64,000 nucleotides of DNA from Oasisia sp. SBJ-2009 (taxonomy: Eukaryota > Annelida > Polychaeta > Sabellida > Siboglinidae), in NCBI GenBank assembly GCA_964017155.1, contig OZ024865.1:22054611-22118610 (forward strand), given 5' to 3'. How positions within the stretch are numbered: position 1 is the stretch's first letter; every line of letters begins with the position of its first letter. Positions 51,962-64,000 of the stretch are shown here, piece after piece. Position numbers and translations under genes: made by a program. Below the pieces are notes generated by a model, which worked only from the letters and a program-made list of their open reading frames with translations, made no database searches and had not been told where the DNA came from.

Positions 51962-54157
51962 TTGCACTCCACCCAACCTCCCCACTGCATTCAACCTCCC
52001 CACTTCACCCAACATCCCCATTCCACCCAAACTCCCCACTTCACCCAACCTCCGCACTCTACCCAACCTCCGCACTCCACCCAACTTCCGCACTCCACGC
52101 AACTTCCGCACTCCACCCAACTTCCGCACGCCATCCAACCTTCGCACTCCACCCAACCTCCGCACTCCACCCAAATTCCGCACTCCACCCAACCTCCCCA
52201 CTCCACCCAACCTCCCCACTGCACCCAACCTCCCCACTCATCCCAACCTCCCCACTCATCCCAACCTCCGCACTCCACCTAACATCCCCACTCCACTATT
52301 CCTCCCCACATCACCCAACTTCCCCACTCCACCCAACCTCCCCACTCCACTATTCCTCCACACTTCACCCAACTTCCGCACTCCATCCAAATTCCGAACT
52401 CGAACCAACCTCCCCATTCCACCCAACCTCCCCACTCCACCCAACCTCCCCACTCCAACCAACCTCCCTACTCCACCCAACCTCCCCACTGCACCCAACC
52501 TCCCCACTTCACCCAACCTCCCCACTCCACCCAACCTCCCCACTTCACCCAACCTCCGCACTCCACCCAACCTCCCCACTCCACGCAACCTACCCACTCC
52601 ACTAAACCTTCCCACTCCACCCAACCTCCCCACTTCACCCAACCTCCCCACTTCACCCAACCTCCCCACTCCACCCAACCTCCCCACTGCACCAAACCTC
52701 CCCACTTCACCCAACCTCCCCACACCACCCAACCTCCCCACTTCACCCAACCTCCGCACTCCAATCAATCTCCGCACTCCACCCAACTTCCGCACTCCAC
52801 CCAACTTCAACACTCCACCCACCTTCCGCACTCCACCCAACTTCAGCACTCCACCCAACTTCCGCACGTCATCCAACCTCCGCACTCCACCCAACGTCCG
52901 CACTCCACCCAAATTCCGCACTCCACCCAACCTCCCCACTTCACCCAAACTCCCCACTTCACCCAACCTCCGCACTCCACCCAACCTCCCCACTCCACGC
53001 AACCTACCCACTCCACGAAACCTCCCCACTCCACCCAACCTCCCCACGGCACCCAACCTCCCCACTTCACCCAACCTCCCCACTCCACCCAACCTCCCCA
53101 CTCCACCCAACCTCACCACTCCACCCAATCTCCCCACTGCACCCAACCTCCCCACTGCACCCAACCTCCCCACTTCACCCAACCTCCCCCCTCCACCCAA
53201 CCTCCCTACTTCACCCAACATCCGCACTCCAACCAACCTCCGCACTTCACCCAACCTCCGTACTCCACCCAACCTACCCACTTCACCCAACCTCCGCACT
53301 CCATCGAACCTCCGAACTCCACCCAACCTCCGCGCTCCAACTAACTTCCGCACTCCACCCAACCTCCCCACTTCACTCAACCTCCCCACTCCACTCAACC
53401 TACCCACTCCACCAAACCTCCCCACTCCACCCAACTTCCCCACTTCACCCAACCTCCCCACTTCACCCAACCTCCCCACTGCACCCAACCTCCCCACTTC
53501 ACCCAACCTCCCCCCTCCACCCAACCTCCCTACTTCACCCAACATCCGCACTCCAACCAACCTCCGCACTTCACCCAACCTCCGTACTCCACCCAACCTA
53601 CCCACTTCACCCAACCTCCGCACTCCATCGAACCTCCGAACTCCACCCAACTTCCGCGCTCCAACTAACTTCCGCACTCCACCCAACCTCCGCACTCCAC
53701 CCAACTTCCGCCCTCCACCCAACCTCCCCACTCCACCCAACCTCTTCACTCCACCCAACCTCCCCACTCCACCCAACCTCCCCACTCCACCCAACTTCCC
53801 CACTGCACCCAACCTCTCCACTCCACCCAACCTCCCCACTCATCCCAACCTCCCCACTCCACCCAACCTCCGCACTCCACCTAACCTCCCCACTCAGCTA
53901 TTCCTCCCCACATCACCCAACTTCCCCACTTCACCCAACCTCCCCACTCCACTATTCCTCCACACTTCACCAAACTTCCGCACTGCATCCAAATTCCGCA
54001 CTGCAACCAACCTCCCCACTCCACCCAACCTCCCCACTCCACCCAACCTCCCCACTCCATCCAACCTCCCCACTCCACCCAACATCCCCACTGCACCCAA
54101 CCTCCCCACTTCACCCAACGTCCGCACTCCACCCAACCTCCGTACTCCACCCAAATT
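51962..54157. repeat. Higher-order unit B, copy 3 (2,196 bp)
   Basis: Head-to-tail with copy 2 at an offset of 2,196 bp. A fourth, partial B begins at 54,158 and breaks near 54,390, where two units are missing before CCCAGTCATCCC. Confidence 0.9.
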
Positions 54158-57100
54158 TTGCACTCCACCCAACCTCCCCACTGCATTCAACCTCCCCACT
54201 TCACCCAACATCCCCATTCCACCCAAACTCCCCACTTCACCCAACCTCCGCACTCTACCCAACCTCCGCACTCCACCCAACTTCCGCACTCCACGCAACT
54301 TCCGCACTCCACCCAACTTCCGCACGCCATCCAACCTTCGCACTCCACCCAACCTCCGCACTCCACCCAAATTCCGCACTCCACCCAACCTCCCCAGTCA
54401 TCCCAACCTCCCCACTCATCCCAACCTCCGCACTCCACCTAACATCCCCACTCCACTATTCCTCCCCACATCACCCAACTTCCCCACTCCACCCAACCTC
54501 CCCACTCCACTATTCCTCCACACTTCACCCAACTTCCGCACTCCATCCAAATTCCGAACTCGAACCAACCTCCCCATTCCACCCAACCTCCCCACTCCAC
54601 CCAACCTCCCCACTCCAACCAACCTCCCTACTCCACCCAACCTCCCCACTGCACCCAACCTCCCCACTTCACCCAACCTCCCCACTCCACCCAACCTCCC
54701 CACTTCACCCAACCTCCGCACTCCACCCAACCTCCCCACTCCACGCAACCTACCCACTCCACTAAACCTTCCCACTCCACCCAATCTCCCCACTTCACCC
54801 AACCTCCCCACTTCACCCAACCTCCCCACTCCACCCAACCTCCCCACTTCACCCAACCTCCGCACTCCACCCAACCTCCCCACTCCACGCAACCTACCCA
54901 CTCCACCAAACCTCCCCACTCCACCCAACCTCCCCACTTCACCCAACCTCCCCACTTCACCCAACCTCCCCACTCCACCAAACCTCCCCACTTCCCCCAA
55001 CCTCCCCACTTCACTCAACCTCCCCACTCCACGCAACCTACCCACTCCACCAAACCTCCCCACTCCACCCAATTTCCCCACTTCACCCAACCTCCCCACT
55101 TCACCCAACCTCCCCACTCCACCAAACCTCCCCGCTTCACCCAACCTCCCCACTCCACCCAACCCCCCGACTTCACACAACCTCAGCACTCAATCCAACC
55201 TCCGCACTCCACCCAACCTCCGCACTCCACCCAAATTCCCCACTCCACGCAACCTCCGCACTCCACCCAACTTCCTCACTCCACCCAACTTCAGCACTCC
55301 ACCCAACTTCCGCACGTCATCCAACCTCCGCACTCCACCCAACCTCCACACTCCACCCAACCTCACCTCTCCACCCAACCTCCCCACTGCACCCAACCTC
55401 CCCACTCATCCCAACCTTCCCATTCATCCCAACCTCCGCACTCCACCTAACATCCCCACTCCACTATTCCTCCCCACATCACCCAACTTCCCTACTTCAC
55501 CCAACATCCGCACTCCAACCAACCTCCGCACTTCACCCAACCTCCGCACTCCACCCAACCTACCCACTTCACCCAACCTCCGCACACCATCGAACCTCCG
55601 AACTCCACCCAACCTCCGCGCTCCAACTAACTTCCGCACTCCACCCAACCTCCACACTCCACCCAACTTCCGCCCTCCACCCAACCTCCCCACTCCACCC
55701 AACCTCTTCACTCCACCCAACCTACCCACTGCACCCAACCTCCCCACTCCACCCAACCTCCCCACTCATCCCAACCTCCCCACTCCACCCAACCTCCGCA
55801 CTCCACCTAACCTCCCCACTCTGCTATTCCTCCCCACATCACCCAACCTCCCCACTCCACTATTCCTCCACACTTCACCAAACTTCCGCACTGCATCCAA
55901 ATTCCGCACTGCAACCAACCTCCCCACTCCACCCAACCTCCCCACTCCACCCAACCTCCCCACTCCATCCAACCTCCCCACTCCACCCAACATCCCCACT
56001 GCACCCAACCTCCCCACTTCACCCAACGTCCGCACTCCACCCAACCTCCGTACTCCACCCAAATTTTGCACTCCACCCAACCTCCCCACTGCATTCAACC
56101 TCCCCACTTCACCCAACATCCCCATTCCACCCAAACTCCCCACTTCACCCAACCTCCGCACTCTACCCAACCTCCGCACTCCACCCAACTTCCGCACTCC
56201 ACGCAACTTCCGCACTCCACCCAACTTCCGCACGCCATCCAACCTTCGCACTCCACCCAACCTCCGCACTCCACCCAAATTCCGCACTCCACCCAACCTC
56301 CCCACTCCACCCAACCTCCCCACTGCACCCAACCTCCCCACTCATCCCAACCTCCCCACTCATCCCAACCTCCGCACTCCACCTAACATCCCCACTCCAC
56401 TATTCCTCCCCACATCACCCAACTTCCCCACTCCACCCAACCTCCCCACTCCACTATTCCTCCACACTTCACCCAACTTCCGCACTCCATCCAAATTCCG
56501 AACTCGAACCAACCTCCCCATTCCACCCAACCTCCCCACTCCACCCAACCTCCCCACTCCAACCAACCTCCCTACTCCACCCAACCTCCCCACTGCACCC
56601 AACCTCCCCACTTCACCCAACCTCCCCACTCCACCCAACCTCCCCACTTCACCCAACCTCCGCACTCCACCCAACCTCCCCACTCCACGCAACCTACCCA
56701 CTCCACTAAACCTTCCCACTCCACCCAACCTCCCCACTTCACCCAACCTCCCCACTTCACCCAACCTCCCCACTCCACCCAACCTCCCCACTTCACCCAA
56801 CCTCCGCACTCCACCCAACCTCCCCACTCCACGCAACCTACCCACTCCACCAAACCTCCCCACTCCACCCAACCTCCCCACTTCACCCAACCTCCCCACT
56901 TCACCCAACCTCCCCACTCCACCAAACCTCCCCACTTCCCCCAACCTCCCCACTTCACTCAACCTCCCCACTCCACGCAACCTACCCACTCCACCAAACC
57001 TCCCCACTCCACCCAATTTCCCCACTTCACCCAACCTCCCCACTTCACCCAACCTCCCCACTCCACCAAACCTCCCCGCTTCACCCAACCTCCCCACTCC

Positions 57101-57390
57101 ACCCAACCCCCCGACTTCACACAACCTCAGCACTCAATCCAACCTCCGCACTCCACCCAACCTCCGCACTCCACCCAAATTCCCCACTCCACCCAACCTC
57201 CGCACTCCACCTAACCTCCGCACTCCACCCAAATTTTGCACTCCACCCAACCAACCTGCCCACTTCACCCAACCTCCCCACTCCACCCAACCTCCCCACT
57301 CCAACCAACCTCCCCATTCCACCCAACCTCCCCACTCCACCCAACCTCCCCACTCCACCCAACCTCCCCACTTCACCCAACCTCCCCACA
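52672..57390. repeat. Large duplication, copy 1 (repeats at 59,246)
   Basis: This block of about 4.7 kb matches 59,246-64,000. The offset is 6,574 bp up to about 55,330 and 6,610 bp after it, the second copy having two extra units near 61,920-61,955. Shared diagnostic events include the CCCAGTCATCCC two-unit loss, CTCTGCTATTCC (about 55,829) and the 14-bp loss at 57,250. Confidence 0.87.
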
Positions 57391-59245
57391 CCACCCAACC
57401 TCCCCACTTCACCCAACCTCCGCACTCCAATCAATCTCCGCACTCCACCCAACTTCCGCACTCCACCCAACTTCAACACTCCACCCACCTTCCGCACTCC
57501 ACCCAACTTCAGCACTCCACCCAACTTCCGCACGTCATCCAACCTCCGCACTCCACCCAACCTCCGCACTCCACCCAAATTCCGCACTCCACCCAACCTC
57601 CCCACTTCACCCAAACTCCCCACTTCACCCAACCTCCGCACTCCACGCAACCTCCCCACTCCACGCAACCTACCCACTCCACGAAACCTCCCCACTCCAC
57701 CCAACCTCCCCACGGCACCCAACCTCCCCACTTCACCCAACCTCCCCACTCCACCCAACCTCCCCACTCCACCCAACCTCACCACTCCACCCAATCTCCC
57801 CACTGCACCCAACCTCCCCACTGCACCCAACCTCCCCACTTCACCCAACCTCCCCACTCCACCCAACCTCCCTACTTCACCCAACATCCGCACTCCAACC
57901 AACCTCCGCACTTCACCCAACCTCCGCACTCCACCCAACCTACCCACTTCACCCAACCTCCGCACTCCATCGAACCTCCGAACTCCACCCAACCTCCGCG
58001 CTCCAACTAACTTCCGCACTCCACCCAACCTCCGCACTCCACCCAACTTCCGCCCTCCACCCAACCTCCCCACTCCACCCAACCTCTTCACTCCACCCAA
58101 CCTCCCCACTCCACCCAACCTCCCCACTCCACCCAACTTCCCCACTGCACCCAACCTCTCCACTCCACCCAACCTCCCCACTCATCCCAACCTCCCCACT
58201 CCACCCAACCTCCGCACTCCACCTAACCTCCCCACTCAGCTATTCCTCCCCACATCACCCAACTTCCCCACTTCACCCAACCTCCCCACTCCACTATTCC
58301 TCCACACTTCACCAAACTTCCGCACTGCATCCAAATTCCGCACTGCAACCAACCTCCCCACTCCACCCAACCTCCCCACTCCTCCCAATCTCCCCACTGC
58401 ATTCAACCTCCCCACTTCACCCAACATCCCCATTCCACCCAAACTCCCCACTTCACCCAACCTCCGCACTCTACCCAACCTCCGCACTCCACCCAACTTC
58501 CGCACTCCACGCAACTTCCGCACTCCACCCAACTTCCATACGCCATCCAACCTTCGCACTCCACCCAACCTCCGCACTCCACCCAAATTCCGCACTCCAC
58601 CCAACCTCCCCACTCCACCCAACCTCCCCACTGCACCCAACCTCCCCACTCATCCCAACCTCACCACTCATCCGAACCTCCGCACTCCACCTAACATCCC
58701 CACTCCACTATTCCTCCCCACATCACCCAACTTCCCCACTCCACCCAACCTCCCCACTCCACTATTCCTCCACACTTCACCCAACTTCCGCACTCCATCC
58801 AAATTCCGAACTCGAACCAACCTCCCCACTCCACCCAACCTCCCCACTCCACCCAACCTCCCCACTTCACCCAACCTCCCCACACCACCCAACCTCCCCA
58901 CTTCACCCAACCTCCGCACTCCAATCAATCTCCGCACTCCACCCAACTTCCGCACTCCACCCAACTTCAACACTCCACCCACCTTCCGCACTCCACCCAA
59001 CCTCCGCACTGCACCCAAATTCCGCACTCCACCCAACCTCCCCACTTCACCCAAACTCCCCACTTCACCCAACCTCCGCACTCCACGCAACCTCCCCACT
59101 CCACGCAACCTACCCACTCCACGAAACCTCCCCACTCCACCCAACCTCCCCACGGCACCCAACCTCCCCACTTCACCCAACCTCCCCACTCCACCCAACC
59201 TCCCCACTCCACCCAACCTCACCACTCCACCCAATCTCCCCACTG
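57391..59245. repeat. Mosaic family II stretch
   Basis: Only 18-bp repeat, assembled from pieces resembling 45,700-47,000 and 45,000-45,400. Private changes include CACTCCACGCAACC in place of CACTCCACCC (about 57,650), CTTCCATACGCC (about 58,545) and CTCATCCGAACC (about 58,670). The shortened central part skips several units present in B. Confidence 0.72.
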
Positions 59246-62200
59246 CACCCAACCTCCCCACTGCACCAAACCTCCCCACTTCACCCAACCTCCCCACACC
59301 ACCCAACCTCCCCACTTCACCCAACCTCCGCACTCCAATCAATCTCCGCACTCCACCCAACTTCCGCACTCCACCCAACTTCAACACTCCACCCACCTTC
59401 CGCACTCCACCCAACTTCAGCACTCCACCCAACTTCCGCACGTCATCCAACCTCCGCACTCCACCCAACGTCCGCACTCCACCCAAATTCCGCACTCCAC
59501 CCAACCTCCCCACTTCACCCAAACTCCCCACTTCACCCAACCTCCGCACTCCACCCAACCTCCCCACTCCACGCAACCTACCCACTCCACGAAACCTCCC
59601 CACTCCACCCAACCTCCCCACGGCACCCAACCTCCCCACTTCACCCAACCTCCCCACTCCACCCAACCTCCCCACTCCACCCAACCTCACCACTCCACCC
59701 AATCTCCCCACTGCACCCAACCTCCCCACTGCACCCAACCTCCCCACTTCACCCAACCTCCCCCCTCCACCCAACCTCCCTACTTCACCCAACATCCGCA
59801 CTCCAACCAACCTCCGCACTTCACCCAACCTCCGTACTCCACCCAACCTACCCACTTCACCCAACCTCCGCACTCCATCGAACCTCCGAACTCCACCCAA
59901 CCTCCGCGCTCCAACTAACTTCCGCACTCCACCCAACCTCCCCACTTCACTCAACCTCCCCACTCCACTCAACCTACCCACTCCACCAAACCTCCCCACT
60001 CCACCCAACTTCCCCACTTCACCCAACCTCCCCACTTCACCCAACCTCCCCACTGCACCCAACCTCCCCACTTCACCCAACCTCCCCCCTCCACCCAACC
60101 TCCCTACTTCACCCAACATCCGCACTCCAACCAACCTCCGCACTTCACCCAACCTCCGTACTCCACCCAACCTACCCACTTCACCCAACCTCCGCACTCC
60201 ATCGAACCTCCGAACTCCACCCAACTTCCGCGCTCCAACTAACTTCCGCACTCCACCCAACCTCCGCACTCCACCCAACTTCCGCCCTCCACCCAACCTC
60301 CCCACTCCACCCAACCTCTTCACTCCACCCAACCTCCCCACTCCACCCAACCTCCCCACTCCACCCAACTTCCCCACTGCACCCAACCTCTCCACTCCAC
60401 CCAACCTCCCCACTCATCCCAACCTCCCCACTCCACCCAACCTCCGCACTCCACCTAACCTCCCCACTCAGCTATTCCTCCCCACATCACCCAACTTCCC
60501 CACTTCACCCAACCTCCCCACTCCACTATTCCTCCACACTTCACCAAACTTCCGCACTGCATCCAAATTCCGCACTGCAACCAACCTCCCCACTCCACCC
60601 AACCTCCCCACTCCACCCAACCTCCCCACTCCATCCAACCTCCCCACTCCACCCAACATCCCCACTGCACCCAACCTCCCCACTTCACCCAACGTCCGCA
60701 CTCCACCCAACCTCCGTACTCCACCCAAATTTTGCACTCCACCCAACCTCCCCACTGCATTCAACCTCCCCACTTCACCCAACATCCCCATTCCACCCAA
60801 ACTCCCCACTTCACCCAACCTCCGCACTCTACCCAACCTCCGCACTCCACCCAACTTCCGCACTCCACGCAACTTCCGCACTCCACCCAACTTCCGCACG
60901 CCATCCAACCTTCGCACTCCACCCAACCTCCGCACTCCACCCAAATTCCGCACTCCACCCAACCTCCCCAGTCATCCCAACCTCCCCACTCATCCCAACC
61001 TCCGCACTCCACCTAACATCCCCACTCCACTATTCCTCCCCACATCACCCAACTTCCCCACTCCACCCAACCTCCCCACTCCACTATTCCTCCACACTTC
61101 ACCCAACTTCCGCACTCCATCCAAATTCCGAACTCGAACCAACCTCCCCATTCCACCCAACCTCCCCACTCCACCCAACCTCCCCACTCCAACCAACCTC
61201 CCTACTCCACCCAACCTCCCCACTGCACCCAACCTCCCCACTTCACCCAACCTCCCCACTCCACCCAACCTCCCCACTTCACCCAACCTCCGCACTCCAC
61301 CCAACCTCCCCACTCCACGCAACCTACCCACTCCACTAAACCTTCCCACTCCACCCAATCTCCCCACTTCACCCAACCTCCCCACTTCACCCAACCTCCC
61401 CACTCCACCCAACCTCCCCACTTCACCCAACCTCCGCACTCCACCCAACCTCCCCACTCCACGCAACCTACCCACTCCACCAAACCTCCCCACTCCACCC
61501 AACCTCCCCACTTCACCCAACCTCCCCACTTCACCCAACCTCCCCACTCCACCAAACCTCCCCACTTCCCCCAACCTCCCCACTTCACTCAACCTCCCCA
61601 CTCCACGCAACCTACCCACTCCACCAAACCTCCCCACTCCACCCAATTTCCCCACTTCACCCAACCTCCCCACTTCACCCAACCTCCCCACTCCACCAAA
61701 CCTCCCCGCTTCACCCAACCTCCCCACTCCACCCATCCCCCCGACTTCACACAACCTCAGCACTCAATCCAACCTCCGCACTCCACCCAACCTCCGCACT
61801 CCACCCAAATTCCCCACTCCACGCAACCTCCGCACTCCACCCAACTTCCTCACTCCACCCAACTTCAGCACTCCACCCAACTTCCGCACGTCATCCAACC
61901 TCCGCACTCCACCCAACCTCCCCACTCCACCCAACGTCCCCACTTCACCCAACCTCCCCACTCCACCCAACCTCACCTCTCCACCCAACCTCCCCACTGC
62001 ACCCAACCTCCCCACTCATCCCAACCTTCCCATTCATCCCAACCTCCGCACTCCACCTAACATCCCCACTCCACTATTCCTCCCCACATCACCCAACTTC
62101 CCTACTTCACCCAACATCCGCACTCCAACCAACCTCCGCACTTCACCCAACCTCCGCACTCCACCCAACCTACCCACTTCACCCAACCTCCGCACACCAT

Positions 62201-64000
62201 CGAACCTCCGAACTCCACCCAACCTCCGCGCTCCAACTAACTTCCGCACTCCACCCAACCTCCACACTCCACCCAACTTCCGCCCTCCACCCAACCTCCC
62301 CACTCCACCCAACCTCTTCACTCCACCCAACCTACCCACTGCACCCAACCTCCCCACTCCACCCAACCTCCCCACTCATCCCAACCTCCCCACTCCACCC
62401 AACCTCCGCACTCCACCTAACCTCCCCACTCTGCTATTCCTCCCCACATCACCCAACCTCCCCACTCCACTATTCCTCCACACTTCACCAAACTTCCGCA
62501 CTGCATCCAAATTCCGCACTGCAACCAACCTCCCCACTCCACCCAACCTCCCCACTCCACCCAACCTCCCCACTCCATCCAACCTCCCCACTCCACCCAA
62601 CATCCCCACTGCACCCAACCTCCCCACTTCACCCAACGTCCGCACTCCACCCAACCTCCGTACTCCACCCAAATTTTGCACTCCACCCAACCTCCCCACT
62701 GCATTCAACCTCCCCACTTCACCCAACATCCCCATTCCACCCAAACTCCCCACTTCACCCAACCTCCGCACTCTACCCAACCTCCGCACTCCACCCAACT
62801 TCCGCACTCCACGCAACTTCCGCACTCCACCCAACTTCCGCACGCCATCCAACCTTCGCACTCCACCCAACCTCCGCACTCCACCCAAATTCCGCACTCC
62901 ACCCAACCTCCCCACTCCACCCAACCTCCCCACTGCACCCAACCTCCCCACTCATCCCAACCTCCCCACTCATCCCAACCTCCGCACTCCACCTAACATC
63001 CCCACTCCACTATTCCTCCCCACATCACCCAACTTCCCCACTCCACCCAACCTCCCCACTCCACTATTCCTCCACACTTCACCCAACTTCCGCACTCCAT
63101 CCAAATTCCGAACTCGAACCAACCTCCCCATTCCACCCAACCTCCCCACTCCACCCAACCTCCCCACTCCAACCAACCTCCCTACTCCACCCAACCTCCC
63201 CACTGCACCCAACCTCCCCACTTCACCCAACCTCCCCACTCCACCCAACCTCCCCACTTCACCCAACCTCCGCACTCCACCCAACCTCCCCACTCCACGC
63301 AACCTACCCACTCCACTAAACCTTCCCACTCCACCCAACCTCCCCACTTCACCCAACCTCCCCACTTCACCCAACCTCCCCACTCCACCCAACCTCCCCA
63401 CTTCACCCAACCTCCGCACTCCACCCAACCTCCCCACTCCACGCAACCTACCCACTCCACCAAACCTCCCCACTCCACCCAACCTCCCCACTTCACCCAA
63501 CCTCCCCACTTCACCCAACCTCCCCACTCCACCAAACCTCCCCACTTCCCCCAACCTCCCCACTTCACTCAACCTCCCCACTCCACGCAACCTACCCACT
63601 CCACCAAACCTCCCCACTCCACCCAATTTCCCCACTTCACCCAACCTCCCCACTTCACCCAACCTCCCCACTCCACCAAACCTCCCCGCTTCACCCAACC
63701 TCCCCACTCCACCCAACCCCCCGACTTCACACAACCTCAGCACTCAATCCAACCTCCGCACTCCACCCAACCTCCGCATTCCACCCAAATTCCCCACTCC
63801 ACCCAACCTCCGCACTCCACCTAACCTCCGCACTCCACCCAAATTTTGCACTCCACCCAACCAACCTGCCCACTTCACCCAACCTCCCCACTCCACCCAA
63901 CCTCCCCACTCCAACCAACCTCCCCATTCCACCCAACCTCCCCACTCCACCCAACCTCCCCACTCCACCCAACCTCCCCACTTCACCCAACCTCCCCACA
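59246..64000. repeat. Large duplication, copy 2, cut by window end
   Basis: Second copy of 52,672-57,390, still in register with copy 1 at the last base of the window, so the repeat continues beyond it. Differences from copy 1 are few: CACCCATCCCCC near 61,734, a CATTCC near 63,778, and the two extra units. Confidence 0.87.

Larger units (their letters stand above)
1..64000. repeat. 18-bp satellite array filling the window
   Basis: Every part of the window reads as tandem copies of CCCCACTCCACCCAACCT or close variants, all in the same orientation. Common variants are CCGCAC for CCCCAC, CACTTCACCC, CACTGCACCC, CACTCCATCC, CACTCCAACC, CAATCCACCAAACC, AACTT for AACCT and CCCAAATTCC. Some units are 17 bp (CACTATACCTCC followed directly by CACTCC) and a few are longer because of poly-C tracts. 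The consensus has no G, so C/G skew is extreme and constant and never inverts. The array runs off both ends of the window. No start signal, splice structure, polyadenylation context, RNA fold, transposase or other non-repeat sequence was seen. Stretches not listed separately below hold the same 18-bp repeat and nothing else that I can see. Confidence 0.98.

Noticed and set aside
38751..58010. 6,419-codon + strand open reading frame
   Set aside because: Same reason. It starts at a TTG inside ATTTTGCACTCC, spans duplicated blocks and ends at a TAA in CCAACTAACTTCC. Length alone is no evidence when all six frames lack stops.
1..64000. CRISPR array
   Set aside because: Repeats are head to tail with no unique spacers, and no cas genes are present.
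1..64000. Centromere-specific protein binding site (CENP-B box) or known alpha-like satellite
   Set aside because: The 17-bp CENP-B box core TTCG...CGGG is not visible, and the monomer is 18 bp, not about 171 bp. A centromeric role cannot be inferred from sequence alone.

Overview
The whole window is one uninterrupted satellite (minisatellite-type) DNA array. I find no gene, RNA gene, transposon, CRISPR array or unique sequence in it. The building block is an 18-bp unit, consensus CCCCACTCCACCCAACCT on the + strand, and about 3,550 units lie head to tail in the same orientation. The consensus is 12 C, 4 A, 2 T and no G, so the + strand is extremely C-rich and the - strand extremely G-rich from end to end. 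Such an array points to a eukaryotic chromosome, such as pericentromeric, subtelomeric or other heterochromatin, seen in a long-read assembly. I cannot name the species. Apparent CpG to TpG/CpA decay among unit variants would fit a genome with cytosine methylation, but that is inference.

Above the 18-bp level the array has several layers of higher-order structure, visible because rare unit variants and small indels recur in the same order at a distance. Positions 1 to about 34,000 are mostly family I: blocks carrying the CACTATACCTCC 17-bp unit, CCAAGTTCC and poly-C tracts. Copies are separated by about 4.3, 6.4, 9.6, 15.2 and 16.4 kb. Islands of family II sit inside it, at about 13,660-14,720, 23,223-24,283 and 28,249 onward. 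Family II is marked by CACTATTCCTCCAC, CAGCACTCAATCC and ATTTTGCACTCC. From about 32,150 to the end the array is mostly family II.

The right half has the cleaner hierarchy. There is a 3.53/3.58-kb tandem pair (35,224-42,331), then two composite units in the order A' B A' B B (42,332-54,157; A' = 2,628 or 2,610 bp, B = 2,196 bp). A block of at least 4.7 kb (52,672-57,390) then recurs about 6.6 kb downstream and runs off the window end. One junction, at 47,156, is a hybrid of two flank types meeting at a shared motif, as unequal crossing-over predicts.

Because 18 is divisible by 3 and neither strand's unit contains a stop codon in any frame, all six frames are open for kilobases. The apparent giant proteins (5,832 and 6,419 codons on +, many on -) are artefacts of the repeat: they pass through 17-bp units that cycle them among the three frames. 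The most interesting biology is structural. The - strand of two adjacent consensus units matches a canonical G-quadruplex pattern, and a C/G toggle at unit position 3 both breaks that G-run and creates a CpG, in alternating blocks of roughly 100-250 bp.
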